DNA of 64,000 nucleotides from Trinickia sp. Y13 (GTDB lineage Bacteria; Pseudomonadota; Gammaproteobacteria; Burkholderiales; Burkholderiaceae), in the NCBI RefSeq assembly GCF_029522115.1, contig NZ_JAKWFK010000020.1, forward strand, positions 1 to 64,000. Reading direction: 5' to 3'. Positions 54,415 to 63,897 of the stretch are shown piece by piece. Made by a program: the position numbers and the translations under genes. A model generated the notes under the pieces. The model did not search any database, was not told the origin of the DNA, and was given only the letters and a program-made list of their open reading frames with translations. Within the stretch, counting starts at the first letter, position 1, and each line of letters opens with the position of its first letter.

Positions 54415-56757
54415 TCACATCCTCAATTTGGCATCGATATAGAACGTGCGGCCCGGATACGGGTGGTAGACGAAATAGCGCGCGTCGAAAAGGTTGTCGA
54501 CGCCCACGCCGATTTCGCTGCGCTTGGTCGGTTCGAACGAGAAGCGCGCATCGGCCACCGTGTACGTGCTCGTGCCGCCGAACACGTCGGGGTTCGTGTC
54601 GGTGTTCGTCAGCGTGTTGTACTGGCGCCCCGAGTAGCGCGCGCCCAGCGTGAGCGCGGTGCGTTCGTCGAAGTGATAGGTCGCCGCGAGGTCGGCGCGC
54701 CACAGCGGAATGCGGTAGAAATACTTGCCGACGGACGCCGGATTCTGCGCATTGGCGAGGATGCGCGATTGTGTATACGCGACGCTCGCCAACACATCGA
54801 GCCCGCGCACACCCACGTCCGCGCCCTCATAGCTCAACTCCACGCCGCGCGAGCGCACTTTGCCGATGTTCTGGAAGTTCGTGACGTTGGGTGTCACGGT
54901 CGTATCGGTCTGACTGAAGATGGCGTTTTTCACGTCGTCCTGAAACAGCGAGAAGCGCCAGGTGCCGTTCCAATGCGACCATTCGGCCATGAGTTCCTTC
55001 GATAGATCGTCCTCGGGCATCAGATTCGGGTTGTTGTTGACGATCGAGGAACCGTTGATCTGCCCTTGGAACAATTCGCTTACCGTGGGAAAACGGTAGG
55101 CGCGCCCAATCGACGCGCGCAGGGTGAGTTCGTCGGTGACGTCGAACGAAAGCGAGGCCTTCGGCGAAACATGGTGCTGGTTCGCCTGCGGATAGGGCAG
55201 CCCCCTCGCGCCCACGGCCTGCTGGCCGTCATAAGCGTTCCATTCTTCGTAGCGCGCGCCGTAGACGAACTTCCAGCGCTGCAGAAAGCGCCATGCATCC
55301 TGAGCGTACAAGGCCTGGGTTCGGGTCTTGCCGCCGAACGCATTGGCGAACGAAACGGCCGCGCCGTCTCGCCAGTTCGCCGTGTTGTAGGTCTCGTTGC
55401 TCAGGCGGTAATCGTCGTAGTGATAGCCGAATGTCAGCCAATGATTGCGCCAACCGGCTTCGCGCGACGAAGGCGTCCAGGTCGCCTTCAAATCCAGCGT
55501 CTTCCATCCGGCGCCGTCGCCGTACGTCACGACGCCGGGCCCGTTGCCGGGGCCGCTCGCGTTCGCCGTGCGGGCTACGCTGTTCGATACGTCGTAGTAC
55601 GAAGCGATCGCCTCGGCGTTCCAACCCGCAGCCTGATGCGTGCGCAGCGTCAGCCCGTAGAGCCAGTTCTCGTTCGAACCTAGGCTCGGTGCGAACGCGG
55701 AGGCCGGGATCGAGTACTCGTAGCCGCCGATATCGACCTTGCCGCTGTAGACGGGGTTGCCGTTGGCATCCCGCAGAAACGTAGACGTTTGGCTGTTGTA
55801 AGTCTGGCTCCAGTACCCGAGCGTGAAGGTGCCTTGAACCGTCGGCGTGAAATCGTATTGCGCCTTCAGCGTCAATTGATCTTGAATCGTGTGCTCGATG
55901 CCTTCGCCGTTGACGCCGAGCGCCGCAGTCGGCGCGTTCGTCTGGTTGTTGTAAAAATAGGCGCCGGTGACGGGCGCGTCGCCCGGCTTGGCCGGCGTCG
56001 ACGAGCGCGCGAGCGTGGCGAACGACAACGGTTGACTGGTGTTTTCGAGGTGATTGACGCCGAGCCGGAAGGAGAATTTCCCGATCTTGTCGCCGATCGT
56101 CGCCGTCGTCTCGCTGCCGTTGTAGTTCGCGTTGACGCCGTACAGATCGAAGTGCTGCGTGAACGCCTTCACATCGGCTTCGGCTTCGAAGCGCTTGGGC
56201 ATGCGCGTTGAAATGAGGACCGTCGCGCCCAGCGAGTTACCGGGATAAAGCGCGGAAAACGGCCCATAGACTACATCGACGCGCGCGATCTCGTCGGGAA
56301 AGACCATCGACCAACGCGGCGGAAACGAGTAGCTGTTGCCCAGAAGATTGCTGAGCAACAGACCATCGGCATAGACGAGCCCGCGCGCGCTTTGCGTATT
56401 GCTCGTGCCGCGCACGGCGATGATCGAATTCAAGTCGCCGATGAAGCGCTTGCGCACCGCGAGATTGGGCATGTGCTTGAGCGCATCCTCGGTGTTGACC
56501 ACATTCCACTGCGAGAACTGATCGCGTGTGACGGTCTCGACCGTCGCGGGCAAGTTCGGATCGACGGAGCGAGGCGATGACGCACCAGCGGCGCCAGCGT
56601 TGGCCGTCACGACGACGGCGGGCAGCGTGAATGCGGCGGCCGCTTCTTCGGCATGAGCGACATGCGGCAATAGCGAAACGGGAAAAAGCACGAGAGCGGC
56701 GTGTCGACCCCGCTTGCGACGGCAAGCGAGTTCGCACCCCGGAACGAACGGATGCAT
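54415..56757 (-). CDS. TonB-dependent outer-membrane receptor
   Basis: The 780-residue receptor has an N-terminal region with a signal sequence ending AHAE, a TonB-box-like stretch (LPAVVVTANAG) and a plug domain (VNTEDALKHMPNLAVRKRF, AVRGTSNTQSARGLVYADG). A long beta-barrel with GARYEEWNAYDGQ and a final aromatic/Met strand (YIDAKLRM) follows. No siderophore-synthesis genes are nearby. With its DUF2946 and PepSY neighbours it most resembles metal (copper or iron complex) uptake sets. AGGAA precedes the chosen ATG. Confidence 0.92.
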   Translation of the reverse strand: MHPFVPGCELACRRKRGRHAALVLFPVSLLPHVAHAEEAAAAFTLPAVVVTANAGAAGASSPRSVDPNLPATVETVTRDQFSQWNVVNTEDALKHMPNLAVRKRFIGDLNSIIAVRGTSNTQSARGLVYADGLLLSNLLGNSYSFPPRWSMVFPDEIARVDVVYGPFSALYPGNSLGATVLISTRMPKRFEAEADVKAFTQHFDLYGVNANYNGSETTATIGDKIGKFSFRLGVNHLENTSQPLSFATLARSSTPAKPGDAPVTGAYFYNNQTNAPTAALGVNGEGIEHTIQDQLTLKAQYDFTPTVQGTFTLGYWSQTYNSQTSTFLRDANGNPVYSGKVDIGGYEYSIPASAFAPSLGSNENWLYGLTLRTHQAAGWNAEAIASYYDVSNSVARTANASGPGNGPGVVTYGDGAGWKTLDLKATWTPSSREAGWRNHWLTFGYHYDDYRLSNETYNTANWRDGAAVSFANAFGGKTRTQALYAQDAWRFLQRWKFVYGARYEEWNAYDGQQAVGARGLPYPQANQHHVSPKASLSFDVTDELTLRASIGRAYRFPTVSELFQGQINGSSIVNNNPNLMPEDDLSKELMAEWSHWNGTWRFSLFQDDVKNAIFSQTDTTVTPNVTNFQNIGKVRSRGVELSYEGADVGVRGLDVLASVAYTQSRILANAQNPASVGKYFYRIPLWRADLAATYHFDERTALTLGARYSGRQYNTLTNTDTNPDVFGGTSTYTVADARFSFEPTKRSEIGVGVDNLFDARYFVYHPYPGRTFYIDAKLRM

Positions 56758-56838
56758 CGTCGATTCCTGAAAGCGTTGAACGAGCGACCGCATGCGCCTT
56801 CTATGGGCGCACGGTTAGGCGGTCGAGCGAGATGACGA

Positions 56839-57207
56839 TCAGGAAACGAGCGGTGGGGCTCGAGGAAGTCCGGACGGAAATGCGCCTAGCGGCGTGAAGC
56901 GCATCGATAGCATCGGCACGATCGCGACGACGATGAGCGCGAGCGGTTGCACGAGGGCTGGCGGCACCGATGGCATCGCCGCATGCGTAGCGAGCAGATC
57001 GCAATAGCCGCAAGCCGATAACGGATTGGCGGCCGACGCATCTTGGTGCGCGGTATCGGTGGAAGCCACGGCGGAGCACAGCGGCGCGACGGGTTCGTGC
57101 GCGCGCGAGGCGACGACGAGCTGACTGACGAGCGGCACGCATACGACGAGCCACATGGCGATGAGGCCAAGCCATGCAGTCATGCGGGCGTGTCGTCGAA
57201 GGTTCAT
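56839..57207 (-). CDS. DUF2946-family protein
   Basis: The 122-residue product has an N-terminal helix (LGLIAMWLVVCVPLVSQLVV), the family motif SACGYCDLLATH, and a second helix (ALVQPLALIVVAIVPML). DUF2946 proteins are encoded beside TonB-dependent receptors and are thought to be linked to copper, through the Cys/His motif. The chosen ATG gives MNLRRHARM. It lies 81 bp before the TonB receptor gene and likely starts that operon. A GT gene ends 55 bp upstream on the same strand. Confidence 0.85.
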   Translation of the reverse strand: MNLRRHARMTAWLGLIAMWLVVCVPLVSQLVVASRAHEPVAPLCSAVASTDTAHQDASAANPLSACGYCDLLATHAAMPSVPPALVQPLALIVVAIVPMLSMRFTPLGAFPSGLPRAPPLVS

Positions 57208-57262
57208 GTCGTCGGCAAATACTCGGGCGACGCCGAGTCTAGCATTGGAGAAAGAACAATGG

Positions 57263-59155
57263 CTAGCTGGCGCCCGCATTCGCCTTGTGCTGCATTACCG
57301 GCTCGACTGCCTGCTCGATCATCGCTGCGAGATCGCTCCGCACTTCGGCAAGCGGCTGCGTCCAGTCGCGGTAATCGCGCTGACGATAGAGCCGAACGGT
57401 CGGATACCAAGGGCTGTCGCGACGCTCGGTCATCCAGACCCAGTGCGGGTTGCCATCGAGCAACACCCACGTCGGGCGCCCCAATGCGGCCGCCAAATGC
57501 GCGACGGAGGTGCAGACCGTGATGACAAGGTCGAGGCTGCCGATCAATGCGGCCGTATCGTCGAAACTGTCCAACTCGCTCGTGCGATCGATGAGCGGCA
57601 ATCCCGCTTGCGCCATGCGCGCCACATCCTGCGCCGCGCCCATCTGCAAGCTGTACCAATCGACACCGGCAATCCCGGCGAACGCCTCGGCATAGCGCTC
57701 GGGCGCGACCGCACGCAGCGCATTGCGCTGATGCGTATGGCTGCCGGACCAAACCAGACCGACTTTCAGCGCACCGCTTTGCCGCATTGCAGCGCGCCAA
57801 CGATCGACACGGCCGGCATCGGGCGACAGATAGGCAGCGGGCGCCGGGAGCGATTCGAGCGTGACATCGAGCGCGAGCGGCAAACTCGCCAGCGGAATCT
57901 GATAATCGAACGCCGGAAGCTGCGCGACATCGCTCGGCAACACGTCGACATCCCAGGCGGCCAAACTGCGCTCGAACAAGGCGAAGAGCGGCGGGAAACA
58001 GCAGCAGACGATCTTGCCCCCCGCCTCGCACACGCGCTCGGCGAGCAGCGGCAAGAAGCGGATGAATTGAATCGCATCGCCGTGCCCTTGCTCGCCCCAA
58101 ACCAGCAGCGTCTTTCCCGCCAGCGGCTGGCCGCGCCAACGCCGCTCGGGGCAGAACTGCGCGCTCGAGGCCAGTTCCGGCGAGCCGCTCCAGCGCGCTT
58201 CGAAATTGATCCAGCCGTTGCGAAGATCGCCGTGCATCAATTGCAGCATGGCGACAGAGAACTGGATCTTCGGATCGGCGCCGGCCACCTTGGCCGCCCG
58301 AACGACCGCATCGAACGCTTCGCCCCATTGCTGCGACTCGCGCGCCGCGTTGCTCAAGGCGAGCTGCGCCAAGCCGAATTCCGGCGCGAGCGCCGCCGCC
58401 CGCCGCGCGGCGATCAACGCCCGAGCGGGCTCGCGCAACCGCAGCCACACATTGGCCAAGTTCGTCCATGCCAGCGCATGATTGGGCTCGGCGCGGATCG
58501 CCTCGTTGCCGATCCGTAGCGCAATCTCGTATTCGCCCCGATCGTAATGGAGCGCCGACAGATTGTTGCGCAGCATCGGCAGCCCGGGATCGAGCGACAT
58601 CGCTCTTTCGTACGCCTGCCGGGCGGCATCCAACGCACCGGCCTGCTGTTGGATGAGGCCGAGCATGAACCATGCACCGGCCGAGTCCGGGGCCAGGTCG
58701 CACCATCGCGTTGCGACGGCTACCCCGGTATCCGTGCGCTTCATCGTGTGCGCGAGCGAGGCCCACTGCGAAAGCCAATCCGGATGCGGCGTCATCTCAC
58801 CCGAGGCGCGCTCGAACGCATCGAGCGCACGCTCGGGCGCGCCGGTCTGAAGCGCCAGGCGAGCCGCCTCGACCCAGGCCGGGCCATGCGCGGGCACGGC
58901 CGCAAACGCGCGATCGAGCCACGCCTGTGCGTCCTCATAGCGGCCGCATAGCCGCAGGCATTGCGCCTGCAACGTGCAGGCATCGGCGTCGGCGGGAGAC
59001 TCGGTCAACCAAGCGCCGAGGTGTTCCGATGCTTCGATCAACGCGCCGGCATCGATCTGTGCACGCACCGTCGATGCCCGCGATGGCGCATCGACCGCCT
59101 GCAAAACTTCGGTGGGCTGCCGCGGCAGCGTTGCCCGACTGCGTTCGTCATTCAT
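57263..59155 (-). CDS. TPR-containing glycosyltransferase (GT9/GT41-like)
   Basis: The 630-residue protein has an N-terminal TPR superhelix (about 35-310, e.g. AGALDAARQAYERAMSLDP and ALAWTNLANVWLRLREPARA). A C-terminal GT-B domain (about 330-620) shows LLVWGEQGHGDAIQFIRFLP, KVGLVWSGSHTHQRNALRAV and DLVITVCTSVAHLAAALGRP, as in ADP-heptose / O-GlcNAc transferase-like enzymes. It lies 20 bp after the DUF4019 gene, last in the adhesin operon. It is therefore a candidate to glycosylate the adhesin in the cytoplasm before export. That role and the sugar donor are inferred. Confidence 0.85.
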   Translation of the reverse strand: MNDERSRATLPRQPTEVLQAVDAPSRASTVRAQIDAGALIEASEHLGAWLTESPADADACTLQAQCLRLCGRYEDAQAWLDRAFAAVPAHGPAWVEAARLALQTGAPERALDAFERASGEMTPHPDWLSQWASLAHTMKRTDTGVAVATRWCDLAPDSAGAWFMLGLIQQQAGALDAARQAYERAMSLDPGLPMLRNNLSALHYDRGEYEIALRIGNEAIRAEPNHALAWTNLANVWLRLREPARALIAARRAAALAPEFGLAQLALSNAARESQQWGEAFDAVVRAAKVAGADPKIQFSVAMLQLMHGDLRNGWINFEARWSGSPELASSAQFCPERRWRGQPLAGKTLLVWGEQGHGDAIQFIRFLPLLAERVCEAGGKIVCCCFPPLFALFERSLAAWDVDVLPSDVAQLPAFDYQIPLASLPLALDVTLESLPAPAAYLSPDAGRVDRWRAAMRQSGALKVGLVWSGSHTHQRNALRAVAPERYAEAFAGIAGVDWYSLQMGAAQDVARMAQAGLPLIDRTSELDSFDDTAALIGSLDLVITVCTSVAHLAAALGRPTWVLLDGNPHWVWMTERRDSPWYPTVRLYRQRDYRDWTQPLAEVRSDLAAMIEQAVEPVMQHKANAGAS

Positions 59156-59175
59156 GCGCTCGCACCGCGTGCCGT

Positions 59176-59670
59176 TCACTGCGCGGCCTGACCGACATGC
59201 ACTTGCGGCGATTCGTTTTGTGTCTGCCGCGGCGCGTAGCCGGTGAAATGCCATCGGCCATCGCTGCCCAGTTGGAAGCTGACTTTTTCGTAGACGATGC
59301 GCCCGCCCGTCAACCATGTCGCGTAGTCGACATTCGCATACAAACCATCGGGGACGACTTTGTCATGCGAGTAGGTCAGCCGCGTCACCGACGCCCAGCC
59401 ACGATGGTCGACAGCCCCGACCGATTGGCGCAATGCCGCCAAGCCGCTCTCGAAACCGCCCGCGGCGTACTTCGCCCGGACGAACGGCGCCGTTTCTTGC
59501 CAGAGCGCAGCATACTGGCCGGCGTCGATCTGCTGCAGCGCGTGCTGCGCCGCGCCGAGCAACTCATCGGCGGACCCGCCGGCTTCGGCGGCATACGCCG
59601 ACGCCGACGCCGAAACGGCTGCGATCGCGCACGCCGCCATCAGCGTGCCTGCCCGGACGATATCCTTCAT
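59176..59670 (-). CDS. DUF4019-family periplasmic protein
   Basis: The 164-residue product has a signal peptide (MKDIVRAGTLMAACAIAAVS, cleavage near AYAAE) and the DUF4019 pattern: LLGAAQHALQQIDAGQYAAL, LWQETAPFVRAKY, and the C-terminal VSFQLGSDGRWHFTGY. Function unknown; a periplasmic helical plus beta fold is expected. Its ATG overlaps the stop of the BamE-like gene (ATGA), so the two are translationally coupled within the adhesin operon. Confidence 0.87.
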   Translation of the reverse strand: MKDIVRAGTLMAACAIAAVSASASAYAAEAGGSADELLGAAQHALQQIDAGQYAALWQETAPFVRAKYAAGGFESGLAALRQSVGAVDHRGWASVTRLTYSHDKVVPDGLYANVDYATWLTGGRIVYEKVSFQLGSDGRWHFTGYAPRQTQNESPQVHVGQAAQ

Positions 59671-60095
59671 TGAATCTTCTCCTTCGAGCCCGACGTGTCG
59701 TCGTCGGCGCCGGAGGCGATCTTAGCAGGCGCGAAGCGTTCGCATTGCGGTTCGCTCCACCGTGTCCGGCTCACGCGGCTCTGCTCGTCGTATTGGATTT
59801 GATATCGGCAGGTGACCGTCTTGTCCGAATCGCGGAAGTGCAGGATGTAATTCCACACGCGCACGCGAAATACACTCTCATGGAAATGAGGCGGGCCGAT
59901 CAAGCCGTCCACCTGGCGCTTGGTCATGCCGGGCTCGACCATCCGCAAATTCGTGACATTCGGGAACGTCCCGTCCGGCGTGGTCGCCGATTGCAGATCC
60001 GGAAACGCCGTGTCGGTGGTCGGGCCGGCGCACGCGCCAAGACCAACCCCGCATGCCAGGGCACAGAGAATCGCACAAATAGACTGAGCTTTCAT
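59667..60095 (-). CDS. BamE/SmpA-OmlA-like lipoprotein
   Basis: The 142-residue lipoprotein has a signal with lipobox LGAC (Cys21) and a SmpA/OmlA/BamE-type fold: VEPGMTKRQVDGLIGPPHFH and VWNYILHFRDSDKTVTCRYQ. True BamE is elsewhere in the assembly pathway. Here the gene sits 28 bp after the adhesin, so it likely helps adhesin export or anchoring, as TpgA (a SmpA/OmlA-like protein) does for AtaA in Acinetobacter, as I recall. Unlike TpgA, it has no OmpA-like peptidoglycan-binding domain. It overlaps the DUF4019 gene by 4 bp. Confidence 0.82.
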   Translation of the reverse strand: MKAQSICAILCALACGVGLGACAGPTTDTAFPDLQSATTPDGTFPNVTNLRMVEPGMTKRQVDGLIGPPHFHESVFRVRVWNYILHFRDSDKTVTCRYQIQYDEQSRVSRTRWSEPQCERFAPAKIASGADDDTSGSKEKIQ

Positions 60096-60123
60096 TTTCG
60101 TTAGGAGTCCTGTGTGAATCAAA

Positions 60124-63100
60124 TCACCATTGATATCCAGCCCCGACGACCGCGCCGTACGAGCCGCGCGTATTGGACGAGACGGCGGCTTTGTAGACCC
60201 AGTGATCGTTCTCGGAAATCGTCGAAATACCGAGCGCTTGACCCGCCTGCCCGCGATAGACGCTGCCCGCGATGGCGACCATGCTCCGGCCCGGCCCGGT
60301 CGGCTGCGGCAACCCGGCAACGGCCATCGCCGTCGCGGCGCCGCCGTCGGCGTCGCGCCGATAAGAGTCGAGGCTATTGCGGATGCCCGCCACTTGGCTG
60401 TCGGTGTAGCTGTTCGCTTGCGTGAGCGCATTGTTCAATTGCTGGACGTTCACCGCGTCGTTGGCTGCGGTGCCGGCGGCCACGTTGATGATCTGACGCG
60501 TCGATGTGCTCGTCCCCACAGCGACGACTTGCGAGCGGCCGCCGTCACTGCTACCCGCACCGATGGCGGTTGAGCCGCTGCCGCTCGCCGTGGCCCCTGC
60601 GCCGATGGCGGTCGTGCCCGAGCCGCTCGCTTGCGTGTTGTTGCCCACGGCCGTACTGCCCGAGCCGGAAGCCACCGCGCCCGAACCGCCCGCCGACGAG
60701 TTCGACCCCGTCGAAGACGCGGGTGTCGAGCTACCGCCGGAGCTGGACGAGAAGTTGCCGCCCTGAGTGATCAGCGCCGTCAATTGTTGCTGCACTGCTT
60801 GCAACTGCGAGACGTTGACGGCATCGGTACCCAGACGCCCGGCGGCCAGTCCCGTGATCTGACGCCCGCCGACATTGACTTCGCCGATCGACGTTTGCGG
60901 ACTGCTCAGCCCGTATGCCACGTAATTGGTCAATGCGCCGATGGCTGTGACCGATCCCGAACCCAGTGCGACGGAGCTGGCGAAGGAGGCGGTTGCGCCT
61001 GACCCGAGCGCGAGCGCATCGACCGCGCTGCTGGTCGCGCCCGAGCCGATGGCCACGGCGCCCGCGAAACCGGCGTTCGCATTCGCGCCTTGTGCGATCG
61101 ACTGCGCGCCGTTGGCCGTCGAACCGCTGCCAAGCGCGATCGCATCCGCCTGTCCCGAGTTCGCGGCTTGACCGATCGCCACGCCACCCGGCGCGTTCTG
61201 GCCTACGATCGCGCCGTTGCCGATGCCGACGCCATTGTCGCCATTGACCACCGTCGTCGGGCCGACCGCGATCGATTCGGCGCCGACGGCCAGCGAATCG
61301 GTCGCCGCGGAATTGGCGTGGAAGTATTTCGTCGACGTCACCGAGAACGCTTGCAGCGCACCGGTGAGCTGCCTGACCGTGACCGCATCGTTCTGCTGCG
61401 TGCCGTCGGCGACGTTCGTCAGTTGCCGATAAGTCTGGCTACCGGCTGCCGCGTTTCCGAACGAGACCGCGCCGAGCAACGTCGCGTCGGTCGTGTTGAA
61501 CGGAATCGAGTGGCTCCCCGCCGCCACGGAGCCTTGTGCTGGCGCCAACGTGCGGTCGGATACCGAGCCCGCACCGATCGCGACACCGCCTACGACGGAC
61601 ACGGTTGATTGCGCGCCGAGCGCCATGGCGTTGGCCGCCTGGGCCTGCGCGCCGTTGGCTGCGGCCAGGCTATCGGCTCCGCTCGCAACCGCAAGCGGTC
61701 CTATGGCTACGCTATCCGTGCCCGTCGCCTGACTGTCGGCCGCCGTCGAATTCGCATGGAAATACTTGATGCCTGCGCCGTTCTGAATGTTCGCGACTTC
61801 GGTCGTCAGATTCGTGACGTTCTGATTCGTCGTGCCAAGGTCCGTGGTCAGATTGGCCACGTTTTGATTCGTCGTGAACAACTGCGAACCGTTGACGGCG
61901 TCGGTGCTCGTCGACGTCAACGCCCCAGGCGCGACGTTGGTGATGACGTTCGGCCCGGTGCCGCCATGGTCCGCGCTATAGGCGCCGGTTCCGCCGTTGG
62001 CGGTCGGGTCCCACTGCAGCGAGTTGCTCTGCGTCTGCGTCAATGCCGCTTGAACCGATTGCAGTTGGCTCACGTTGACCGCATCCGTGGCGGCCGCGCC
62101 TGCCGCCACGTTCGTGAGCCGCCGTTCGTTGCCGGCCGATCCGACCGAGACCTCGCCCACCGGGGAAGTCCCCGACAGCACGCCCGTTCCCGGGTTATAA
62201 GCCGCAAGCCCGAGATTCGCGGTGGTCGTGGCATTCGAACCGAGCGCCACGGAGTTCGCTGCCGTCGCTTGCGCGTTGCTACCCAGCGCGAGCGTGCCGC
62301 TATTGCTGGCCGTCGCGCCCGAGCCCAACGCCACGGTGCCCGCGACCGTGGCGCTCGAAGCGTTGCCGAGCGCGATCGAGCCTTGCCCTTGGGCGTTGTT
62401 GCCGTTGCCGATCGCAACCGCGCCCGTGCCGTTGGCCGTATTGTCGGCGCCCATTGCGACTGCGCCCGTGCCCGTCGCGGCATTGGGGTCGCCGATCGCG
62501 ACCGCGCCGTTCCCGCTTGCGGTTTGGCCCTCACCGAGTGCAACGGCGCCCGTGCCGCTGACCACCTGGGAGTTGTGACCGCCGGCGATGGAGCCCGCGC
62601 CCGCGGCGGCGGCGACGGTGTTGCTGTCGCCGATGGCGACCGTCGATGCGGCCAGCGCCTGCGAGGTATTGCCGATGGCCGTGGACGCCACCGCCGAAGC
62701 GACTGCCGATGAACCGAGAGCGGCCGCATTGAGCGCACTGGCAGTGGACGAAACGCCCAAGGCGATCCCAGCGATACCGCTCGCGGTGCTGACTGCCCCG
62801 AGCGCAATCGCCTGATTCCCCGATGCCTCGGCGGTGGCGCCCGCGGCGACCGTATCTCCTCCGGTCGCGGCGGCATTGATACCGAGCGCGGCGGCCCCCG
62901 CCCCCGAGGCGGTCGCGCCGGCACCCAACGCAACCGCAGAGGTGTTGGTCGCCTGCGCGAGGTCGCCTAGCGCGACCCCGAACAGCGCGGAGGCGGTGGA
63001 GTTGACCCCAAGGGCCATGGAACTCGTGCCGGAAGCGGTCGACAGTTGGCCAAGCGCTGTGGCGAAAATGCCGCTAGCGGTGGCATTGAAGCCGAGCGCG

Positions 63101-63897
63101 ATCGATTTTCCACCGGTAGCTTGTGTGCCCGAGCCTGGGACGCCTGCGGTGCCGCCCGCACCGATCGCGATGGAGGCTAGCCCCTTCGCGCCGCTGTTGA
63201 CACCGATCGCGACGGCGGCGTCCGCGTTCGACAAGGCGCCGCTCCCCACGGCGACGGCCGCCGAGCCGGAACTCGTCGACTGATTGCCGAAGGCCACCGC
63301 ACTGCTATTGCTGGCGGTGGCTTGATTGCCCAGCGCAGTGGAGAAAGCGCCCGACGAAAGCGATGCAAAGCCGTACGCCGAAGCCTGCTGCCCCGACGCG
63401 GTTGCGCCATTTGCGATGGCGGTCGCCTCGACGCCGCTGGCGTTTGCCCCGCTCCCTATTGCGACCGCGCCCAATGGTGAAGCCAAGGCCGAGTTGCCGA
63501 TCGCCACGCTGAAGTTGCCCGCACTCGAAAACGCGCCGATCGCAACCGAGCTCGTTCCCGCGGCCGTGACGAAATCGCCCAATGCCGTGGCGTTGACCGA
63601 GGAGGCCGTGGCCGAGATGCCTACCGCCACCGCGTTGCCTGCGCTCGCAACGGAGCCGCTACCGGCGTTGTACTGAGCCTGGGCGCGCCCAGGCGTGAGC
63701 ATGCAACAAAGCGCCAGGGCGGCGGCCGTCAATGTCAGCGCAGGTCCCGCCGCGCTCGCAACGCCGCTCGGGCCGCCGCTTGGCGCCTGCGCACAAACGG
63801 CGGCGCTCGCGCGCTTTGCGCACGACCGATCGAGTTCGGACGCAGCCACCCAGGCGCCCAGAGCCTCATTCCAGATCGTCTTATATGTCTTATTCAT
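60124..63897 (-). CDS. Trimeric autotransporter adhesin (YadA-like)
   Basis: The 1257-residue protein is a complete trimeric autotransporter. An N-terminal extended signal peptide (ESPR: MNKTYKTIWNEALGAWVAAS) precedes a hydrophobic core and AQAQYN cleavage. Long YadA-type head repeats (SVAIG, AVALG, TAIGN units, about 80-560) follow. Necks read RRLTNVAAGAAATDAVNVSQL, and further heads begin KYFHANSxATDS (about 690 and 860). Near the C-terminus are a Ser/Gly-rich mini-head, a neck (IINVAAGTAANDAVNVQQL) and a YadA anchor ending GAVVGAGYQW. It is the first gene of a four-gene operon. GGAAAAAG precedes the ATG. The DNA is internally repetitive, so length may vary between strains. Confidence 0.95.
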   Translation of the reverse strand: MNKTYKTIWNEALGAWVAASELDRSCAKRASAAVCAQAPSGGPSGVASAAGPALTLTAAALALCCMLTPGRAQAQYNAGSGSVASAGNAVAVGISATASSVNATALGDFVTAAGTSSVAIGAFSSAGNFSVAIGNSALASPLGAVAIGSGANASGVEATAIANGATASGQQASAYGFASLSSGAFSTALGNQATASNSSAVAFGNQSTSSGSAAVAVGSGALSNADAAVAIGVNSGAKGLASIAIGAGGTAGVPGSGTQATGGKSIALGFNATASGIFATALGQLSTASGTSSMALGVNSTASALFGVALGDLAQATNTSAVALGAGATASGAGAAALGINAAATGGDTVAAGATAEASGNQAIALGAVSTASGIAGIALGVSSTASALNAAALGSSAVASAVASTAIGNTSQALAASTVAIGDSNTVAAAAGAGSIAGGHNSQVVSGTGAVALGEGQTASGNGAVAIGDPNAATGTGAVAMGADNTANGTGAVAIGNGNNAQGQGSIALGNASSATVAGTVALGSGATASNSGTLALGSNAQATAANSVALGSNATTTANLGLAAYNPGTGVLSGTSPVGEVSVGSAGNERRLTNVAAGAAATDAVNVSQLQSVQAALTQTQSNSLQWDPTANGGTGAYSADHGGTGPNVITNVAPGALTSTSTDAVNGSQLFTTNQNVANLTTDLGTTNQNVTNLTTEVANIQNGAGIKYFHANSTAADSQATGTDSVAIGPLAVASGADSLAAANGAQAQAANAMALGAQSTVSVVGGVAIGAGSVSDRTLAPAQGSVAAGSHSIPFNTTDATLLGAVSFGNAAAGSQTYRQLTNVADGTQQNDAVTVRQLTGALQAFSVTSTKYFHANSAATDSLAVGAESIAVGPTTVVNGDNGVGIGNGAIVGQNAPGGVAIGQAANSGQADAIALGSGSTANGAQSIAQGANANAGFAGAVAIGSGATSSAVDALALGSGATASFASSVALGSGSVTAIGALTNYVAYGLSSPQTSIGEVNVGGRQITGLAAGRLGTDAVNVSQLQAVQQQLTALITQGGNFSSSSGGSSTPASSTGSNSSAGGSGAVASGSGSTAVGNNTQASGSGTTAIGAGATASGSGSTAIGAGSSDGGRSQVVAVGTSTSTRQIINVAAGTAANDAVNVQQLNNALTQANSYTDSQVAGIRNSLDSYRRDADGGAATAMAVAGLPQPTGPGRSMVAIAGSVYRGQAGQALGISTISENDHWVYKAAVSSNTRGSYGAVVGAGYQW

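Noticed and set aside
61609-62712. A 367-codon rightward frame opposite the adhesin, and several shorter ones
   Set aside because: They arise from the repetitive GC-rich head repeats of the adhesin. Their composition is Arg-rich and they have no ribosome binding sites.
60124-63897. The repeats of the adhesin gene as a possible CRISPR or satellite array
   Set aside because: The repeats are in frame, of variable length and encode YadA head motifs. There are no constant repeats with unique spacers.
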